DNA of 64,000 bases from Nonomuraea sp. PA05 (GCF_008086045.1 NZ_VSEY01000008.1:124001-188000); one strand, 5' to 3'; positions 26,185 through 36,739 are shown, counted from the stretch's first letter. Notes: generated by a model not told the origin, from the sequence alone. Numbers and translations: made by a program.

Positions 26185-27656
26185 AGAGCCGCCACCGACC
26201 GCAACGCCAGCCCCGCCCCCAGCACGACCACCATGGCGGCCGTCCCCAGCGGCGCCAGCCCCGACAGCCTGGCGGCCAGCCGCCGCCCGGCCGATGCGCG
26301 CCGCTCCAGCCGGTCCACCAGCTTGACCAGGAGCAGCCCCGTGACGGTGAGCGTGGCGGCCATGCCGACGCCGTAGGCGGTCACCAACGCCACCCCGAAC
26401 CAGGTCCGCCCCAGCGCGATCGCCCCCAGCAGCACGATGAGCGCCGAGGGGCTGGGCACGAGACCACCCGCCACCCCGAGCCCGATGAGGCCCGCCCGCT
26501 TCGGAGGGTCCCCATGCCCATGCCCGTGCCCGTGGCCGTGCCCATGACCGTGCCCATGACCGTGGCCGTGGCCGTGGCCGTGGCCGTGGCCGTGGAGCGA
26601 CGAGCGGCGGGTGCTGAGCAGGAGGCGCAGGCCGATGACGGCGATCAGCACCCCGCTGGCCACCCCCAGCCAGGCCAGCACCGACTCCCCGGCCAGCGCC
26701 GTGAACACCGTCAGCAGCAACCCCACCACCAGCACCCCGGCCGTGTGGGTGGCCGTGACCGTCGCGCCCACCACCAGCGCGTCACGCGGCCGGCCGCGCC
26801 GCCCGGCCAGGTACGCCGCCATGATGGTCTTGCCGTGCCCGGGGATCAGCGCGTGCCCGGCCCCCAGCACCATGGCCAGCCCCACCGCGAGCAGCCCGAG
26901 GGGCAGCGTCAGCGAGTCCGAGCCGATCAGCCCGGTGAAGGTGCGGTCGAGCGCCGCCAGCGCCTCGCCGATCGGGCCGCCGACCTCGATGCCGAGCGAA
27001 CTGCCTGGCCCGCTCCCGCCGGACGGCGTGCCGCCGGAAGGGGATCCGGCGGGCAGGCCGAGGGCGGGGCCAGCGGCCGTGAAGGTGGCCTCGCGCTGGT
27101 CGAGCGGGTTGGACAGCAGGTCCTCCGGGTAGGCCCGCAGCTCCTGGCTGATGCTGGTCTCGGGTACCGAGGAGTCGGTCAGGCGGACGCCGTCCCCGAC
27201 GGCGGTGATCTCGCGCCAGCCGATCCTGTCCTGCTCGAAGTCGTCGGTGAACTTCACGGCCCCCGAGGCGTGGACTTCGGCCACGAGCCGGCAGGACAGG
27301 CGGCTGGTCTCCAGGCCCCCTTCGCCGGGGGCGTAGGCGAAGGCGGAGCCGGTCACCTGGAACGGCACCACCTGGCCGGCCACCTCCAGCCGCTGGGCGC
27401 CGGCCAGGGCGGTGCAGCGGCGGGCCGCGTAGGTGGCGTCGACGTCGGGCTTGGCCTGGAGGGTCGGCAGCTCGGCGAGGTCGACGACGGCGTCGTTACT
27501 GATCTGGGTGGGGGAGACCCGCAGGCCGTTGTAGTGGTTGACGGTGAAGCGGCCGAGCGGGTGGAGGGTCGTCCGGGCTTCGGCGGCGCCCGTGAGCAGG
27601 ACGGCCGTGGACAGCGTGAGGAGCAGGGCCGCCAGGGCGAGCCGGAGCAGTCTCAT
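26181..27656 (-). CDS. NicO-family nickel/cobalt transporter-like protein with N-terminal extracellular domain
   Basis: 491 residues. A signal peptide (about 1-27) is followed by an extracellular domain of ~190 residues, then six or seven helices with the NicO/RcnA motif GAGHALIPGHGKTIMAAYLAG and, later, GLVPSPSALIVLL. Between helices lies a cytoplasmic loop of 14 consecutive His-Gly dipeptides, which should bind divalent metal. NicO proteins move Ni or Co, usually as exporters. It is the last gene of DUF4331-TPR-NicO and overlaps the TPR stop by ATGA. Metal specificity and direction are not shown by sequence. Confidence 0.85.
   Translation of the reverse strand: MRLLRLALAALLLTLSTAVLLTGAAEARTTLHPLGRFTVNHYNGLRVSPTQISNDAVVDLAELPTLQAKPDVDATYAARRCTALAGAQRLEVAGQVVPFQVTGSAFAYAPGEGGLETSRLSCRLVAEVHASGAVKFTDDFEQDRIGWREITAVGDGVRLTDSSVPETSISQELRAYPEDLLSNPLDQREATFTAAGPALGLPAGSPSGGTPSGGSGPGSSLGIEVGGPIGEALAALDRTFTGLIGSDSLTLPLGLLAVGLAMVLGAGHALIPGHGKTIMAAYLAGRRGRPRDALVVGATVTATHTAGVLVVGLLLTVFTALAGESVLAWLGVASGVLIAVIGLRLLLSTRRSSLHGHGHGHGHGHGHGHGHGHGHGHGHGHGDPPKRAGLIGLGVAGGLVPSPSALIVLLGAIALGRTWFGVALVTAYGVGMAATLTVTGLLLVKLVDRLERRASAGRRLAARLSGLAPLGTAAMVVVLGAGLALRSVAAL
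26511..26594 (-). repeat. 6-bp tandem repeat coding for (His-Gly)14
   Basis: Fourteen in-frame hexamers (CAY GGN on the minus strand) run from 26594 to 26511. Synonymous variants are mixed (CAC/CAT, GGC/GGG/GGT), so the array is not a freshly expanded pure repeat except near 26565-26594, where five copies are identical. Confidence 0.95.
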
Positions 27657-28852
27657 GAGAACCTCGCCAGTGCGGACAGCGTCGGGTCGAAGCCGGGGTC
27701 CACCCGCGCGGAGCGGCCGAGTGCCTGCTCGATCCTGGCGCGGTGGTAGGTGATCAGCGGGTTCTGCCAGCCGGTCGCGGTGGCCTCCTTGGCGTGGCGG
27801 AGCGCCTCTTCGGGCTTGCCCGACTTGAACAGCGCCCAGGCCAGGGCGTCGGCGGCGACGAGGTTCGGGTTGCGGGCGTACTCGGCCCTGGCGTGCCGCA
27901 CGGCCTGCTCGGCGTCGCCGTGGTCGGCCAGGAACTCGGCCCACGTCAGGTCGTCGCGCACGCCCGCGGCCTGGAAGAGCTTGCGCTGGGCGTCGAGCAG
28001 CGTCCAGTCGGCCGGTTGTCCCGCCTTGATCCTGGTCTCGCCCTGCTCGATGAGGTACTGGGGCAGGGGGAGCCGCTTGACCACGGTGTCGTAGAGGTCG
28101 AGCGCCTCGGTGAGACGGCCGCCGAGGGCGGCGGCCCTGGCCTGGCCGGCGAGGGCGGGCGTGTAGGCGGGGTAGGCCTGGAGAGCCTTGGTGTACCAGC
28201 CGGTGGCCGTCTTCAGGTCGCCGGCGTGCAGGGCCAGCTCGCCCAGGTAGTAGCGGCTGTAGGCGAGGTCGGCGGGTGACCAGGCGTCGGCGTGGGCGTA
28301 CTCCAGGTACTTGCGTGCCGCGTCCCGGTCGCCGCGCAGCTCCGCCGCGTACGAGGCGCGGGCGAAGGCGGCCACGCCGGGGCGCAGTCCGAGCATCTTG
28401 TCCACGGCCTGCTGCGCGCCCTTCAGGTCCCCGAGCTGGGTTCTGGCGTCGGCCAGTACGCCGTAGGCGGGGGCGCTGTAGGAGTTGGCTTCGATGGCGC
28501 TCTCGGCCAGCCGGACGGCGTCCTTGAACTCGTGGCGTCCGGCGGCCAGCGCGGCCTGCCCGGTCAGGACCGTGTCGTCGCGGGCGTTCAGCTTGGCGGC
28601 CGTGGCGAGCGCGCCTTCCGCCTTGGTGTAGAAGGCCGGGTCGCCGGTGACCCTGGCCTGGTCGACGTACTGGAGGCCGAGCTCGGCCCAGCCGCGGTAG
28701 TCGCCGGGCAGGCGCTTGAGCCGCTCCTGCAGCGTCTCCCTGCGCGGCTGGTCGGCCGCCGGCCGGGTGGCGGGGGAGGAGGTGAAGGAGATGATCGTGA
28801 AGATCACCGCCCCGATGAGGGCGATGCCGGCGAATATCGCGAACGCGCGCAT
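27653..28852 (-). CDS. Membrane-anchored tetratricopeptide-repeat protein
   Basis: 399 residues. One N-terminal transmembrane anchor (AIFAGIALIGAVIFTIISF) is followed by about eight TPR-like helix pairs, for example AEGALATAAKLNARD, AYGVLADARTQLGDL and GWYTKALQAYPAYTPALAGQARAAALGG. The repeat body should face outside the cell or the membrane surface and act as a protein-binding scaffold. It sits between DUF4331 and the NicO transporter in one operon. ATG 28852 has GGAG 9 nt upstream; a longer frame would run into a hairpin. Confidence 0.87.
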   Translation of the reverse strand: MRAFAIFAGIALIGAVIFTIISFTSSPATRPAADQPRRETLQERLKRLPGDYRGWAELGLQYVDQARVTGDPAFYTKAEGALATAAKLNARDDTVLTGQAALAAGRHEFKDAVRLAESAIEANSYSAPAYGVLADARTQLGDLKGAQQAVDKMLGLRPGVAAFARASYAAELRGDRDAARKYLEYAHADAWSPADLAYSRYYLGELALHAGDLKTATGWYTKALQAYPAYTPALAGQARAAALGGRLTEALDLYDTVVKRLPLPQYLIEQGETRIKAGQPADWTLLDAQRKLFQAAGVRDDLTWAEFLADHGDAEQAVRHARAEYARNPNLVAADALAWALFKSGKPEEALRHAKEATATGWQNPLITYHRARIEQALGRSARVDPGFDPTLSALARFS

Positions 28853-28879
28853 GGGCCTGTAGCTCCAGAGCTGGATGTG

Positions 28880-28919
28880 GGGCCGGCCGGCCGTGACGGG
28901 GAACACGGCCGGCCGGCCC
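28880..28919. terminator. Strong hairpin between the DUF4331 and TPR genes
   Basis: GGGCCGGCCGGCCGTG (28880-28895) and CACGGCCGGCCGGCCC (28904-28919) form a perfect 16-bp stem with an 8-nt loop. TTTT follows on the plus strand. Read in the minus (gene) direction there is no T tract, so it may only attenuate expression of the TPR and NicO genes relative to DUF4331. Confidence 0.7.
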
Positions 28920-29008
28920 TTTTCTGTGGCGGCAGACGATGGGAGACGGGATGCCTGCCGCCGGGGAAGGACCGGCCGGGTTGGAGAGGGAACCGACCGG
29001 TCAAGTGG

Positions 29009-30385
29009 TCATCGCTGGTTCACTGCCACGTTGCTGGGCAGCGGGATGTACGGGAACGTCTTGTCGAAGGGCTTGTCGTTCGCGTCCACCTTGTCCGTCA
29101 GGCCGGGGATGAGCTTGCCGCTCTGCGCGGCGCCGGCGACGGCCTGCAGCTCGATGTCCACGACGTCGTCGGCGAGCCGGCGGCCGTTCGGGAAGCCCTG
29201 CAGGTCACCGCCGAGGACGCCGAGCCTGTTCGGGTCCTTGGTGACGGGGATCGACATGTTGAGCCTGAGCTGCTCGGAGCCGCGCTGCTTGCCGGCGTCC
29301 TTGTTGAGCGACTGGGCGTTGAGGTCGGCCTTGATGGGGCCGTTGTTCTTGGCGATGCCGCTCAGGAAGATCTGCACCAGGTCGTTGCGCGGGGTCGCGG
29401 GCGCCTTGATGCCGTAGATGGACTCCAGGAGCCTGGCGACCTCGGGGTTGGTGACCCGGTCGACGAGCGCCTTGACGTCGGCGTCCTTGGACGGGTCGAG
29501 CGCGTTGTAGGCGTCCTTCATGCCGGCGGCGGCCACCAGCTCGTTCACCAGCGGGTTGCACAGGCGGGAGACCTGCACGAACGAGCTGCCGTTGAACTTG
29601 TCGGTGGTGGAGCAGACGCCGATCACCGGGTTGCGCTTCGGGTCGCCCTTGAGCGCCAGGTCGGCCTGGGGGACCTGGAGTGCCACGGTGTTGACGTTGT
29701 AGCCCTTGAGGGTGTCCTGGCCGACGAGGGACAGGTCGCCGCCGTAGAGCAGGTCGAACACGCGCAGGTCCAGGAAGAAGGCCTCGTCCGCCTGCCCGGA
29801 GTAGGTCTTGCCGCCGCCGGGAAGGCTCTTGATCGCCTGGTTGCGCAGGGTCGCGTAGTTCGGCATGGAGGCGGCGCCGACGTTGCTGGGGGCGACGGGA
29901 CCGTCGCTGACCAGGGTCTTGGAGCCGCTGGGGGTGATCCGCTTGAGCGTGTAGCGCTGGCGGAAGAGCAGGTTCTTGTCGTCCAGCGAGGTGACGGGAC
30001 CGTTGTTGTAGAGGAACGTGTCGTTGCCGCGCTTGTCGTCGTTGCGGAACGTCCACTCGTACGTGATGTCGGTCTTGCCGTCGCCGTCGTTGTCGATCTT
30101 TATGTTGTGCCGTGACTTGGTGGCGAACGGGTAGAAGTTCGGGCCGCCGTTGGGCTCTTCGAACGGGATCCAGTTCGAGATCAGGGTCACGGAGTCGGGC
30201 TTGTCAGGGCTGACGAACGCGTACACGTCGGTGTTGTCGTGCTGCGGGTCGTTCGAGATCGCTGGGGCCTCGCGGTGGGAGGAAGCGGTGCCGGAGTCAG
30301 TGCGGAACGCGGCCATCGACGAGGCGGCGACCGCTACGGCGAGACCTATCCCGACTAGAGCGCGCCGGTGGATCCGGAGCTCCAT
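29009..30385 (-). CDS. Secreted DUF4331 protein
   Basis: 458 residues. A signal peptide (about 1-35) ends near a SSHREAPAISNDPQHDNTDVYAFV start, the DUF4331 hallmark. IDNDGDGKTDITYEW is an EF-hand-like Asp-rich loop that could bind calcium, and GGDLQGFPNGRRLADDVVDIEL is the conserved C-terminal block. The protein should be exported. DUF4331 has no proven function. ATG 30385 has AAAGGA about 6 nt upstream. It is the first gene of the DUF4331-TPR-NicO operon. Confidence 0.9.
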   Translation of the reverse strand: MELRIHRRALVGIGLAVAVAASSMAAFRTDSGTASSHREAPAISNDPQHDNTDVYAFVSPDKPDSVTLISNWIPFEEPNGGPNFYPFATKSRHNIKIDNDGDGKTDITYEWTFRNDDKRGNDTFLYNNGPVTSLDDKNLLFRQRYTLKRITPSGSKTLVSDGPVAPSNVGAASMPNYATLRNQAIKSLPGGGKTYSGQADEAFFLDLRVFDLLYGGDLSLVGQDTLKGYNVNTVALQVPQADLALKGDPKRNPVIGVCSTTDKFNGSSFVQVSRLCNPLVNELVAAAGMKDAYNALDPSKDADVKALVDRVTNPEVARLLESIYGIKAPATPRNDLVQIFLSGIAKNNGPIKADLNAQSLNKDAGKQRGSEQLRLNMSIPVTKDPNRLGVLGGDLQGFPNGRRLADDVVDIELQAVAGAAQSGKLIPGLTDKVDANDKPFDKTFPYIPLPSNVAVNQR

Positions 30386-30499
30386 GTTCGGTCCTTTCAG
30401 AAGGGCTGATCGTGACTTTCGAGGTTCCGGCCGGGTTCCTCGACGCCCTATTCGTCCGTGGGCCGCCGCCGGATGTCGGTCTCCTCCTTGAGAATGAGG

Positions 30500-30543
30500 G
30501 TCAACCAAAGTTGACATACTTTGGTCGTCAATTTAGGTTGACG
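30500..30543. promoter_or_regulatory. Three overlapping palindromic operators
   Basis: In the 232-bp gap between DUF4331 and the ABC exporter there are three inverted repeats. GTCAAC/GTTGAC with a 4-nt spacer lies at 30500-30515; ACCAAAGT/ACTTTGGT with a 6-nt spacer at 30504-30525; and CGTCAA/TTGACG with a 6-nt spacer at 30526-30543. They cover the -35 and -10 of the ABC exporter promoter. No regulator gene lies next to them. Confidence 0.7.
30511..30539 (+). promoter_or_regulatory. Sigma-70 promoter of the ABC exporter
   Basis: TTGACA (30511-30516) and TAGGTT (30534-30539) are 17 nt apart, an excellent match to the actinobacterial housekeeping promoter. Transcription would start near 30546, giving a leader of ~70 nt. 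Two palindromes overlap it. Confidence 0.75.
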
Positions 30544-30617
30544 TGGTATCGGGGGTGCCGATCGCGGCGCTTCATTCGTTGTCGGGAAAGTTGAGCAATA
30601 TCGTGAGAGGAGTCGCG

Positions 30618-32324
30618 GTGGTCAAGGAGCTGCTCGCCTACGTCCGCCCGCACCGGAGAGTGCTCGTCTGGGGCGGGTTACTGAGCCTGATCGGCTCCGC
30701 GGCGGGGCTGTCGATGCCGTTGCTGGCCAAGTACGTGGTGGACGCCTTCGGCCAGGGCGTGTCGATGGCCGGGCCGCTGATCTGGCTGACCGTGGCGGTG
30801 CTGATCGGCGCGGTCGTCTCGGCCGGGGGAAGCTACCTGATGGAGCGGACGGGCGAGGGCATCGTGCTCGGCGCCCGGCGCCGGCTCGTGGACCGGATGT
30901 TGCGGCTGAAGGTCGCCGACGTGGACCGGCTCAAGCCCGGCGACCTGTTGTCGCGGGTCACCGGTGACACGACGTTGCTGCGCGCGGTGCTGACCAACGG
31001 CATCGTGGAGTCCGTCAGCGCCGCCTTCATGCTGGTCGGCGCGATCGTCATGATGGCGGCCATGGACGGCGTGCTGCTGCTGGTCACGCTGCTCATCGTG
31101 GTGGTCATCGGCGGGATGGTGGCGCTCATCATGCCGAAGATCCAGCGGGCGCAGTCGCACGCCCAGGAGGCCGTGGGCGAGATGGGCGCCGTGCTGGACC
31201 GGGCGCTGCAGGCGTACAGGACCGTCAAGGCCAGCGGCGCGGAGGAGCGGGAGATCGGCGTGGTCGGCGAGGCCGCGACGCGGGCCCGCGACCGCGGGCT
31301 GCAGGTCGCCGGCTGGACGTCGCTCGCGGGGGTGGCGACGTGGATGGCGGTGCAGATCTCGTTCCTGGCGGTGCTGGCGGTGGGCGGCGCGCGGGTCGCC
31401 TCGGGCACGCTGGACGTGTCGTCGCTGATCGCGTTCCTGCTCTACCTGTTCTACCTGGTGCCGCCGATCGGGCAGCTCGTGCAGGGCGGCGTGCAGTTGC
31501 AGCAGGGCCTGGCGGCGATGGCGCGGATCAAGGAGATCGAGGACCTGCCGGCCGAGCAGGTGAGCGTCGCCGCGCCGGCGGCCGGGCGGCCGGTCGGGGT
31601 GCGCTTCGAGGACGTCGTCTTCCGCTACGGCGACGACCGCCCCGTCGTGCACGACGGCGTCACCTTCGAGGTGCCGCCGGGCGGCCTGACCGCGCTGGTC
31701 GGGCCGTCGGGGGCGGGCAAGTCCACGGTGTTCGCGCTGCTCGAACGCTTCTACGAGCACCAGGGCGGCACGATCGTGGTGGACGGCAGGGACATCCGCG
31801 AGTGGCCGCTGGGCGAGCTGCGGGCCGCGTTCGGCTACGTCGAGCAGGACGCGCCCGTGCTGGCCGGCACGCTGCGCGAGAACCTGCTGTTCGCCGCCCG
31901 CGACGCCACGGAGGAGGAGCTGCGCGCGGCGATCGCGCGCACCCGGCTCGACGACCTGGTGGACAGGCTGCCCGAAGGGCTGGAGACGGCGGTCGGGCAC
32001 CGCGGCGTGCTGCTGTCGGGCGGCGAGCGGCAGCGCGTGGCGATCGCCAGGGCGCTGCTGCGCAAGCCCAGGCTGCTGCTGCTCGACGAGGCCACCTCGC
32101 AGCTCGACGCGGTCAACGAGCTGCGGCTGCGCGAGGTCGTCGCCGAGGTCGCGCGGGAGACGACGGTGCTGGTCATCGCGCACCGGCTGTCCACGGTGAC
32201 GGGCGCGGACCGGATCGTGGTCATGGAGGGCGGCGGCGTGCGGGCCGTGGGCACGCACGAGGAGCTGGTGGGCGAGGACGAGCTGTACAGGGAGCTGGCG
32301 GCCACCCAGTTCCTGGTCAGCTGA
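30618..32324 (+). CDS. ABC transporter ATP-binding/permease (half-type exporter)
   Basis: 568 residues. A six-helix exporter domain (1-~310) is followed by an ATPase domain with Walker A GPSGAGKS, Q-loop GYVEQDAPVLAGTLRENLLF, signature LLSGGERQRVAIA, Walker B LLLLDEATSQLD and H-loop IAHRLST. This is a homodimeric MsbA/BmrA-type exporter; substrate unknown. GTG 30618 has GAGAGGAG 5 nt upstream and is preferred over earlier GTG codons. It is a single-gene unit with a strong promoter under palindromic control, which suits an inducible drug or metabolite pump. Confidence 0.95.
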   Translation: MVKELLAYVRPHRRVLVWGGLLSLIGSAAGLSMPLLAKYVVDAFGQGVSMAGPLIWLTVAVLIGAVVSAGGSYLMERTGEGIVLGARRRLVDRMLRLKVADVDRLKPGDLLSRVTGDTTLLRAVLTNGIVESVSAAFMLVGAIVMMAAMDGVLLLVTLLIVVVIGGMVALIMPKIQRAQSHAQEAVGEMGAVLDRALQAYRTVKASGAEEREIGVVGEAATRARDRGLQVAGWTSLAGVATWMAVQISFLAVLAVGGARVASGTLDVSSLIAFLLYLFYLVPPIGQLVQGGVQLQQGLAAMARIKEIEDLPAEQVSVAAPAAGRPVGVRFEDVVFRYGDDRPVVHDGVTFEVPPGGLTALVGPSGAGKSTVFALLERFYEHQGGTIVVDGRDIREWPLGELRAAFGYVEQDAPVLAGTLRENLLFAARDATEEELRAAIARTRLDDLVDRLPEGLETAVGHRGVLLSGGERQRVAIARALLRKPRLLLLDEATSQLDAVNELRLREVVAEVARETTVLVIAHRLSTVTGADRIVVMEGGGVRAVGTHEELVGEDELYRELAATQFLVS

Positions 32325-32377
32325 GGACTTCCCGCAACAGCCCGGTCTGCCACTGCGGCTGACGCCGGATTCCGGGC

Positions 32378-32405
32378 TAGTCTCTTCGTGAATGGGTTCA
32401 TTCAC
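32378..32405 (+). promoter_or_regulatory. hutU promoter and operator
   Basis: TAGTCT (32378-32383) is a -10-like element, and the 18-bp palindrome GTGAATGGGTTCATTCAC (32388-32405) covers the expected start site. The perfect symmetry extends 3 bp further on each side. The same operator, with two changed bases in the spacer, lies at 37441-37458. Confidence 0.8.
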
Positions 32406-32418
32406 GAAGGGACCGCCC

Positions 32419-34068
<1,650 letters not shown>

Positions 34069-34114
34069 CTCTGCAACGGGATGAGAATGCCGGCCCTGCG
34101 GCGTTGGAGGTGGC

Positions 34115-34948
34115 GTGGCGGACGGATATCACGGTGGGCTCGACGTGCTCCTGGATGGACGGAGGCTGTCGCCCGTACAACGGAGGATCGCGCACTATCT
34201 CAGCGAGCACCTGGACGAGGCGATCTTCCTGTCCAGCGTGGAGCTGGCGGAGCGGGCCGGGGTCAGCCAGCCGTCCGTGACCAGGTTCGCCATGGTCCTG
34301 GGCTTCGCGGGCTACCCCGAGCTGCGCCAGGCGCTGCGGCCGCTGGTGCTCGGCGGCGGCGTGGAGGCGCCGCAGGAGAGCCTGCTGCGCGGCGCCATCG
34401 ACTGCGAGATCCGCAACCTCGCCCTGGTCAGGGAGCGGCTGGCGGCGTTCCCGCTGAAGGAGCTGGGCGAGCAGCTCGCCGCCACCGAGCCGCTGCCCGT
34501 GCTCGGGCTGCGCGTCTCGTGCGGGCTGGCCACCACGTTCGCCTACTACGCCCGCCGCATCCACCCCGACGTGCGGCTGCTCACCCATGGCGGCTCCGAG
34601 CTGATCGACGGGCTGCACGCGGCCCGCAGGGCCGGGGCCGAGTGGGTGGTGGCCGTGGTCCTGCCGCGCTACCCGGCGGAGGTGCTGCAGGGGCTGGAGT
34701 ACGCGGAGAAGCTCGGGCTCAGGGTGGCCGCCATCACCGACAAGCCCGCCTTCCCCGCCGAGATCGTGCTGGACGCGCCGGTGGGCGACCGGCTCGTGTT
34801 CGACTCGCACGCGGCGCCGCTGGCGCTGGCCATGGCCCTGGTGGAGGCCATGGCCGACGCCGCGCCGCTGCGCACCCAGGCCAGGCTCGACGAGTACGAG
34901 CGGATGACCGAGGAGACCGGCACGTTCCTACCCGGCGATCTTTCCTAG
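34115..34948 (+). CDS. MurR/RpiR-family transcriptional regulator (probable hut regulator)
   Basis: 277 residues. The N-terminal helix-turn-helix has ELAERAGVSQPSVTRFAMVLGFAGYPELR, typical of RpiR proteins. The C-terminal SIS-like domain (about 120-250) carries LRVSCGLATTFAYYARRIHPDV and VLPRYPAEVLQGLEYAEKLGL. It lies between hutU and the M20-hutF-hutI operon, both of which carry the same 18-bp palindrome, so it is the best local candidate for their repressor. GTG 34115 has GGAGG 4 nt upstream. Its 3' end overlaps the convergent permease gene by 21 bp. Confidence 0.9.
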   Translation: MADGYHGGLDVLLDGRRLSPVQRRIAHYLSEHLDEAIFLSSVELAERAGVSQPSVTRFAMVLGFAGYPELRQALRPLVLGGGVEAPQESLLRGAIDCEIRNLALVRERLAAFPLKELGEQLAATEPLPVLGLRVSCGLATTFAYYARRIHPDVRLLTHGGSELIDGLHAARRAGAEWVVAVVLPRYPAEVLQGLEYAEKLGLRVAAITDKPAFPAEIVLDAPVGDRLVFDSHAAPLALAMALVEAMADAAPLRTQARLDEYERMTEETGTFLPGDLS

Positions 34949-35677
34949 CGACCGCATCGACCACATCGTGGTGATCACCGCCAGCGCCACGAACAGGCCG
35001 AACGCGATCGGGATCGACGGGTCGCCCAGCCGCCCGTCGAACAGCGCCCGCCCCGCCTCGACCGCGTGGTAGAGCGGGTTGGCCGGCGCCAGGAACCGCA
35101 TCCAGTCGGGCGCGAACGAGATCGGCACGAACAGCCCGGCCAGCAGCATGACCGGCAGCATGAACAGGTTGAGCGTCTGCGACATGCCGTTCTCGTCCCG
35201 TACGGTCAGCGCCAGCCCCTGCGACAGCCCCGAGGCGAACAGCCCGGTCGCGGCCATCAGCAGCAGCACCAGCACCATCTCCAGGGCGCCGATCCGCACG
35301 CCCATGGCGATGGCCACGACCAGCACCAGGATCGCCTGGAAGACCAGCACCACCATGTCCTTGGCCACCCGGCCGAGCACGATGGCGGGCCGCCAGGCGG
35401 GGCTGACGGCGTAACGCTCCAGCGAGCCGCCGCGCAGCTCGGCGATCAGCCCGAAGCCGGAGAACAGCGAGCCGAAGACGGCGATCATCATCATGGACGC
35501 GGGCGTGAACATGCGCAGCGCGTCCACCGTCGTGCCGCCCGGAGTCAGCGACTTCAGCAGCGGCGCGAACATCAGCAGGTACAGCACCGGCTGCATGATG
35601 CCGAACAGCGGCCAGATCGGGTTGCTGAACGACTTCCTCAGCTCGTAGCCGGTGAACAGGACGGTGTGGCGGATCAT
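34928..35677 (-). CDS. ABC-2 type permease (drug exporter, DrrB-like)
   Basis: 249 residues with six helices and the ABC-2 signature region LFASGLSQGLALTVRDENGMSQTLNLFMLPVMLLAGLFVP (split across helices 4-5). It pairs with the DrrA-like ATPase immediately upstream (4-nt overlap) to export a drug or lipid-like molecule. Its last 21 bp overlap the convergent RpiR gene, leaving no room for an intergenic terminator. Confidence 0.92.
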   Translation of the reverse strand: MIRHTVLFTGYELRKSFSNPIWPLFGIMQPVLYLLMFAPLLKSLTPGGTTVDALRMFTPASMMMIAVFGSLFSGFGLIAELRGGSLERYAVSPAWRPAIVLGRVAKDMVVLVFQAILVLVVAIAMGVRIGALEMVLVLLLMAATGLFASGLSQGLALTVRDENGMSQTLNLFMLPVMLLAGLFVPISFAPDWMRFLAPANPLYHAVEAGRALFDGRLGDPSIPIAFGLFVALAVITTMWSMRSLGKIAG

Positions 35678-36627
35678 GTGTCGGCTCCAGCGTCGCGAAG
35701 GGTGCGGCCGGTCTTGGCCAGGAAGACGTCGTCAAGCGTGGAGCGGTCGAGCGCGATCGAGGTCAGGCCGACGCCCTGCTCCTCCAGCGCGCGCAGCAGG
35801 GCGGGCAGCGTGTGCTCGCCGTCGTCCACGTAGACGCGCAGCAGGTCGTCGTCGGTGCGGACCTCGCGGGCCAGCGGCTTGAGCGTTTCCGCGGCGTGCT
35901 CCTGCTCGTCCACCCTGAGCGTGATCACGTCGCCGGAGACCTCGCGCTTGAGGTCGGACGGGGTGCCCTCGGCCACGACCAGCCCGTGGTCCACGATCAT
36001 CAGCCGGTCGCACAGCGCGTCGGCCTCGTCCAGATAGTGGGTGGACAGCAGCACGCTGGTGCCGGCCTCGCGCAGTTGCCTGATCCGATCCCACAGGTTG
36101 GCGCGGTTCTGCGGGTCGAGGCCGGTGGTGGGCTCGTCGAGGAAGAGCAGCGGCGGGTTGTGCACGAGGCCGATGGCGATGGCCACGCGCCGCTTCTGCC
36201 CGCCCGACAGCGTACGGCCGGGACGGTCGGCCATCTCGGTCAGGTCGAAGCGCTCCAGCACCTCGGCGGTGGCCCGCCGGGGATCGGCCACGGCGTGGAT
36301 CCGCGCGGCCATCATGATCTGCGCCCGCGCGCTCGTGGTCTCCTCGACCCCGCCGGCCTGGCTGACGTAGCCGAGGTCGCGCCGCACGCTCGCGGGCTCC
36401 TTCAACAGGTCGTGCCCCGCGACGGTGGCCGTGCCCGCGTCGGGGACGATCAGCGTGGACAACATCCTGATGGTGGTGGTCTTGCCCGCGCCGTTCGGCC
36501 CCAGCACGCCGAAGATCTCACCCTTCTTCACCTCGAGGTCCACGCCGCGCACGGCCTCGACGGTCTGGGTGCCCTTCCTGCTCCTGGTGCGGAACGTCTT
36601 GCGCAGGCCGTACGCCTGGATGATCAT
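35674..36627 (-). CDS. ABC ATP-binding protein, daunorubicin-resistance (DrrA) family
   Basis: 317 residues: Walker A GPNGAGKTTTIRML, signature LSGGQKRRVAIA, Walker B LLFLDEPTTGLDPQNRANLW, H-loop STHYLDEAD. A C-terminal ~90-residue extension is typical of DrrA proteins, with the final PTLDDVFL-like motif seen as RSTLDDVFLAKTGR. ATG 36627 has GAAGGAG upstream. It forms a two-gene exporter with the ABC-2 permease and interrupts the two halves of the hut locus on the opposite strand. Confidence 0.95.
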   Translation of the reverse strand: MIIQAYGLRKTFRTRSRKGTQTVEAVRGVDLEVKKGEIFGVLGPNGAGKTTTIRMLSTLIVPDAGTATVAGHDLLKEPASVRRDLGYVSQAGGVEETTSARAQIMMAARIHAVADPRRATAEVLERFDLTEMADRPGRTLSGGQKRRVAIAIGLVHNPPLLFLDEPTTGLDPQNRANLWDRIRQLREAGTSVLLSTHYLDEADALCDRLMIVDHGLVVAEGTPSDLKREVSGDVITLRVDEQEHAAETLKPLAREVRTDDDLLRVYVDDGEHTLPALLRALEEQGVGLTSIALDRSTLDDVFLAKTGRTLRDAGADT

Positions 36628-36739
36628 CGTGCTCCTTCGGTCCCTCAGGTTCGCCTTCGGTGCAGCCGGTCGAGCCGGGCCATCCTGCCATGCGACACGA
36701 GCGATATCTCCTGCTTTTCCGGCGGTGCGGTGGGATCAA

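Noticed and set aside
32338..32379. AGCCCGG...CCGGGCT as a terminator of the ABC exporter
   Set aside because: The arms are only 7 bp around a loop of more than 20 nt and no T tract follows, so it is too weak to call.
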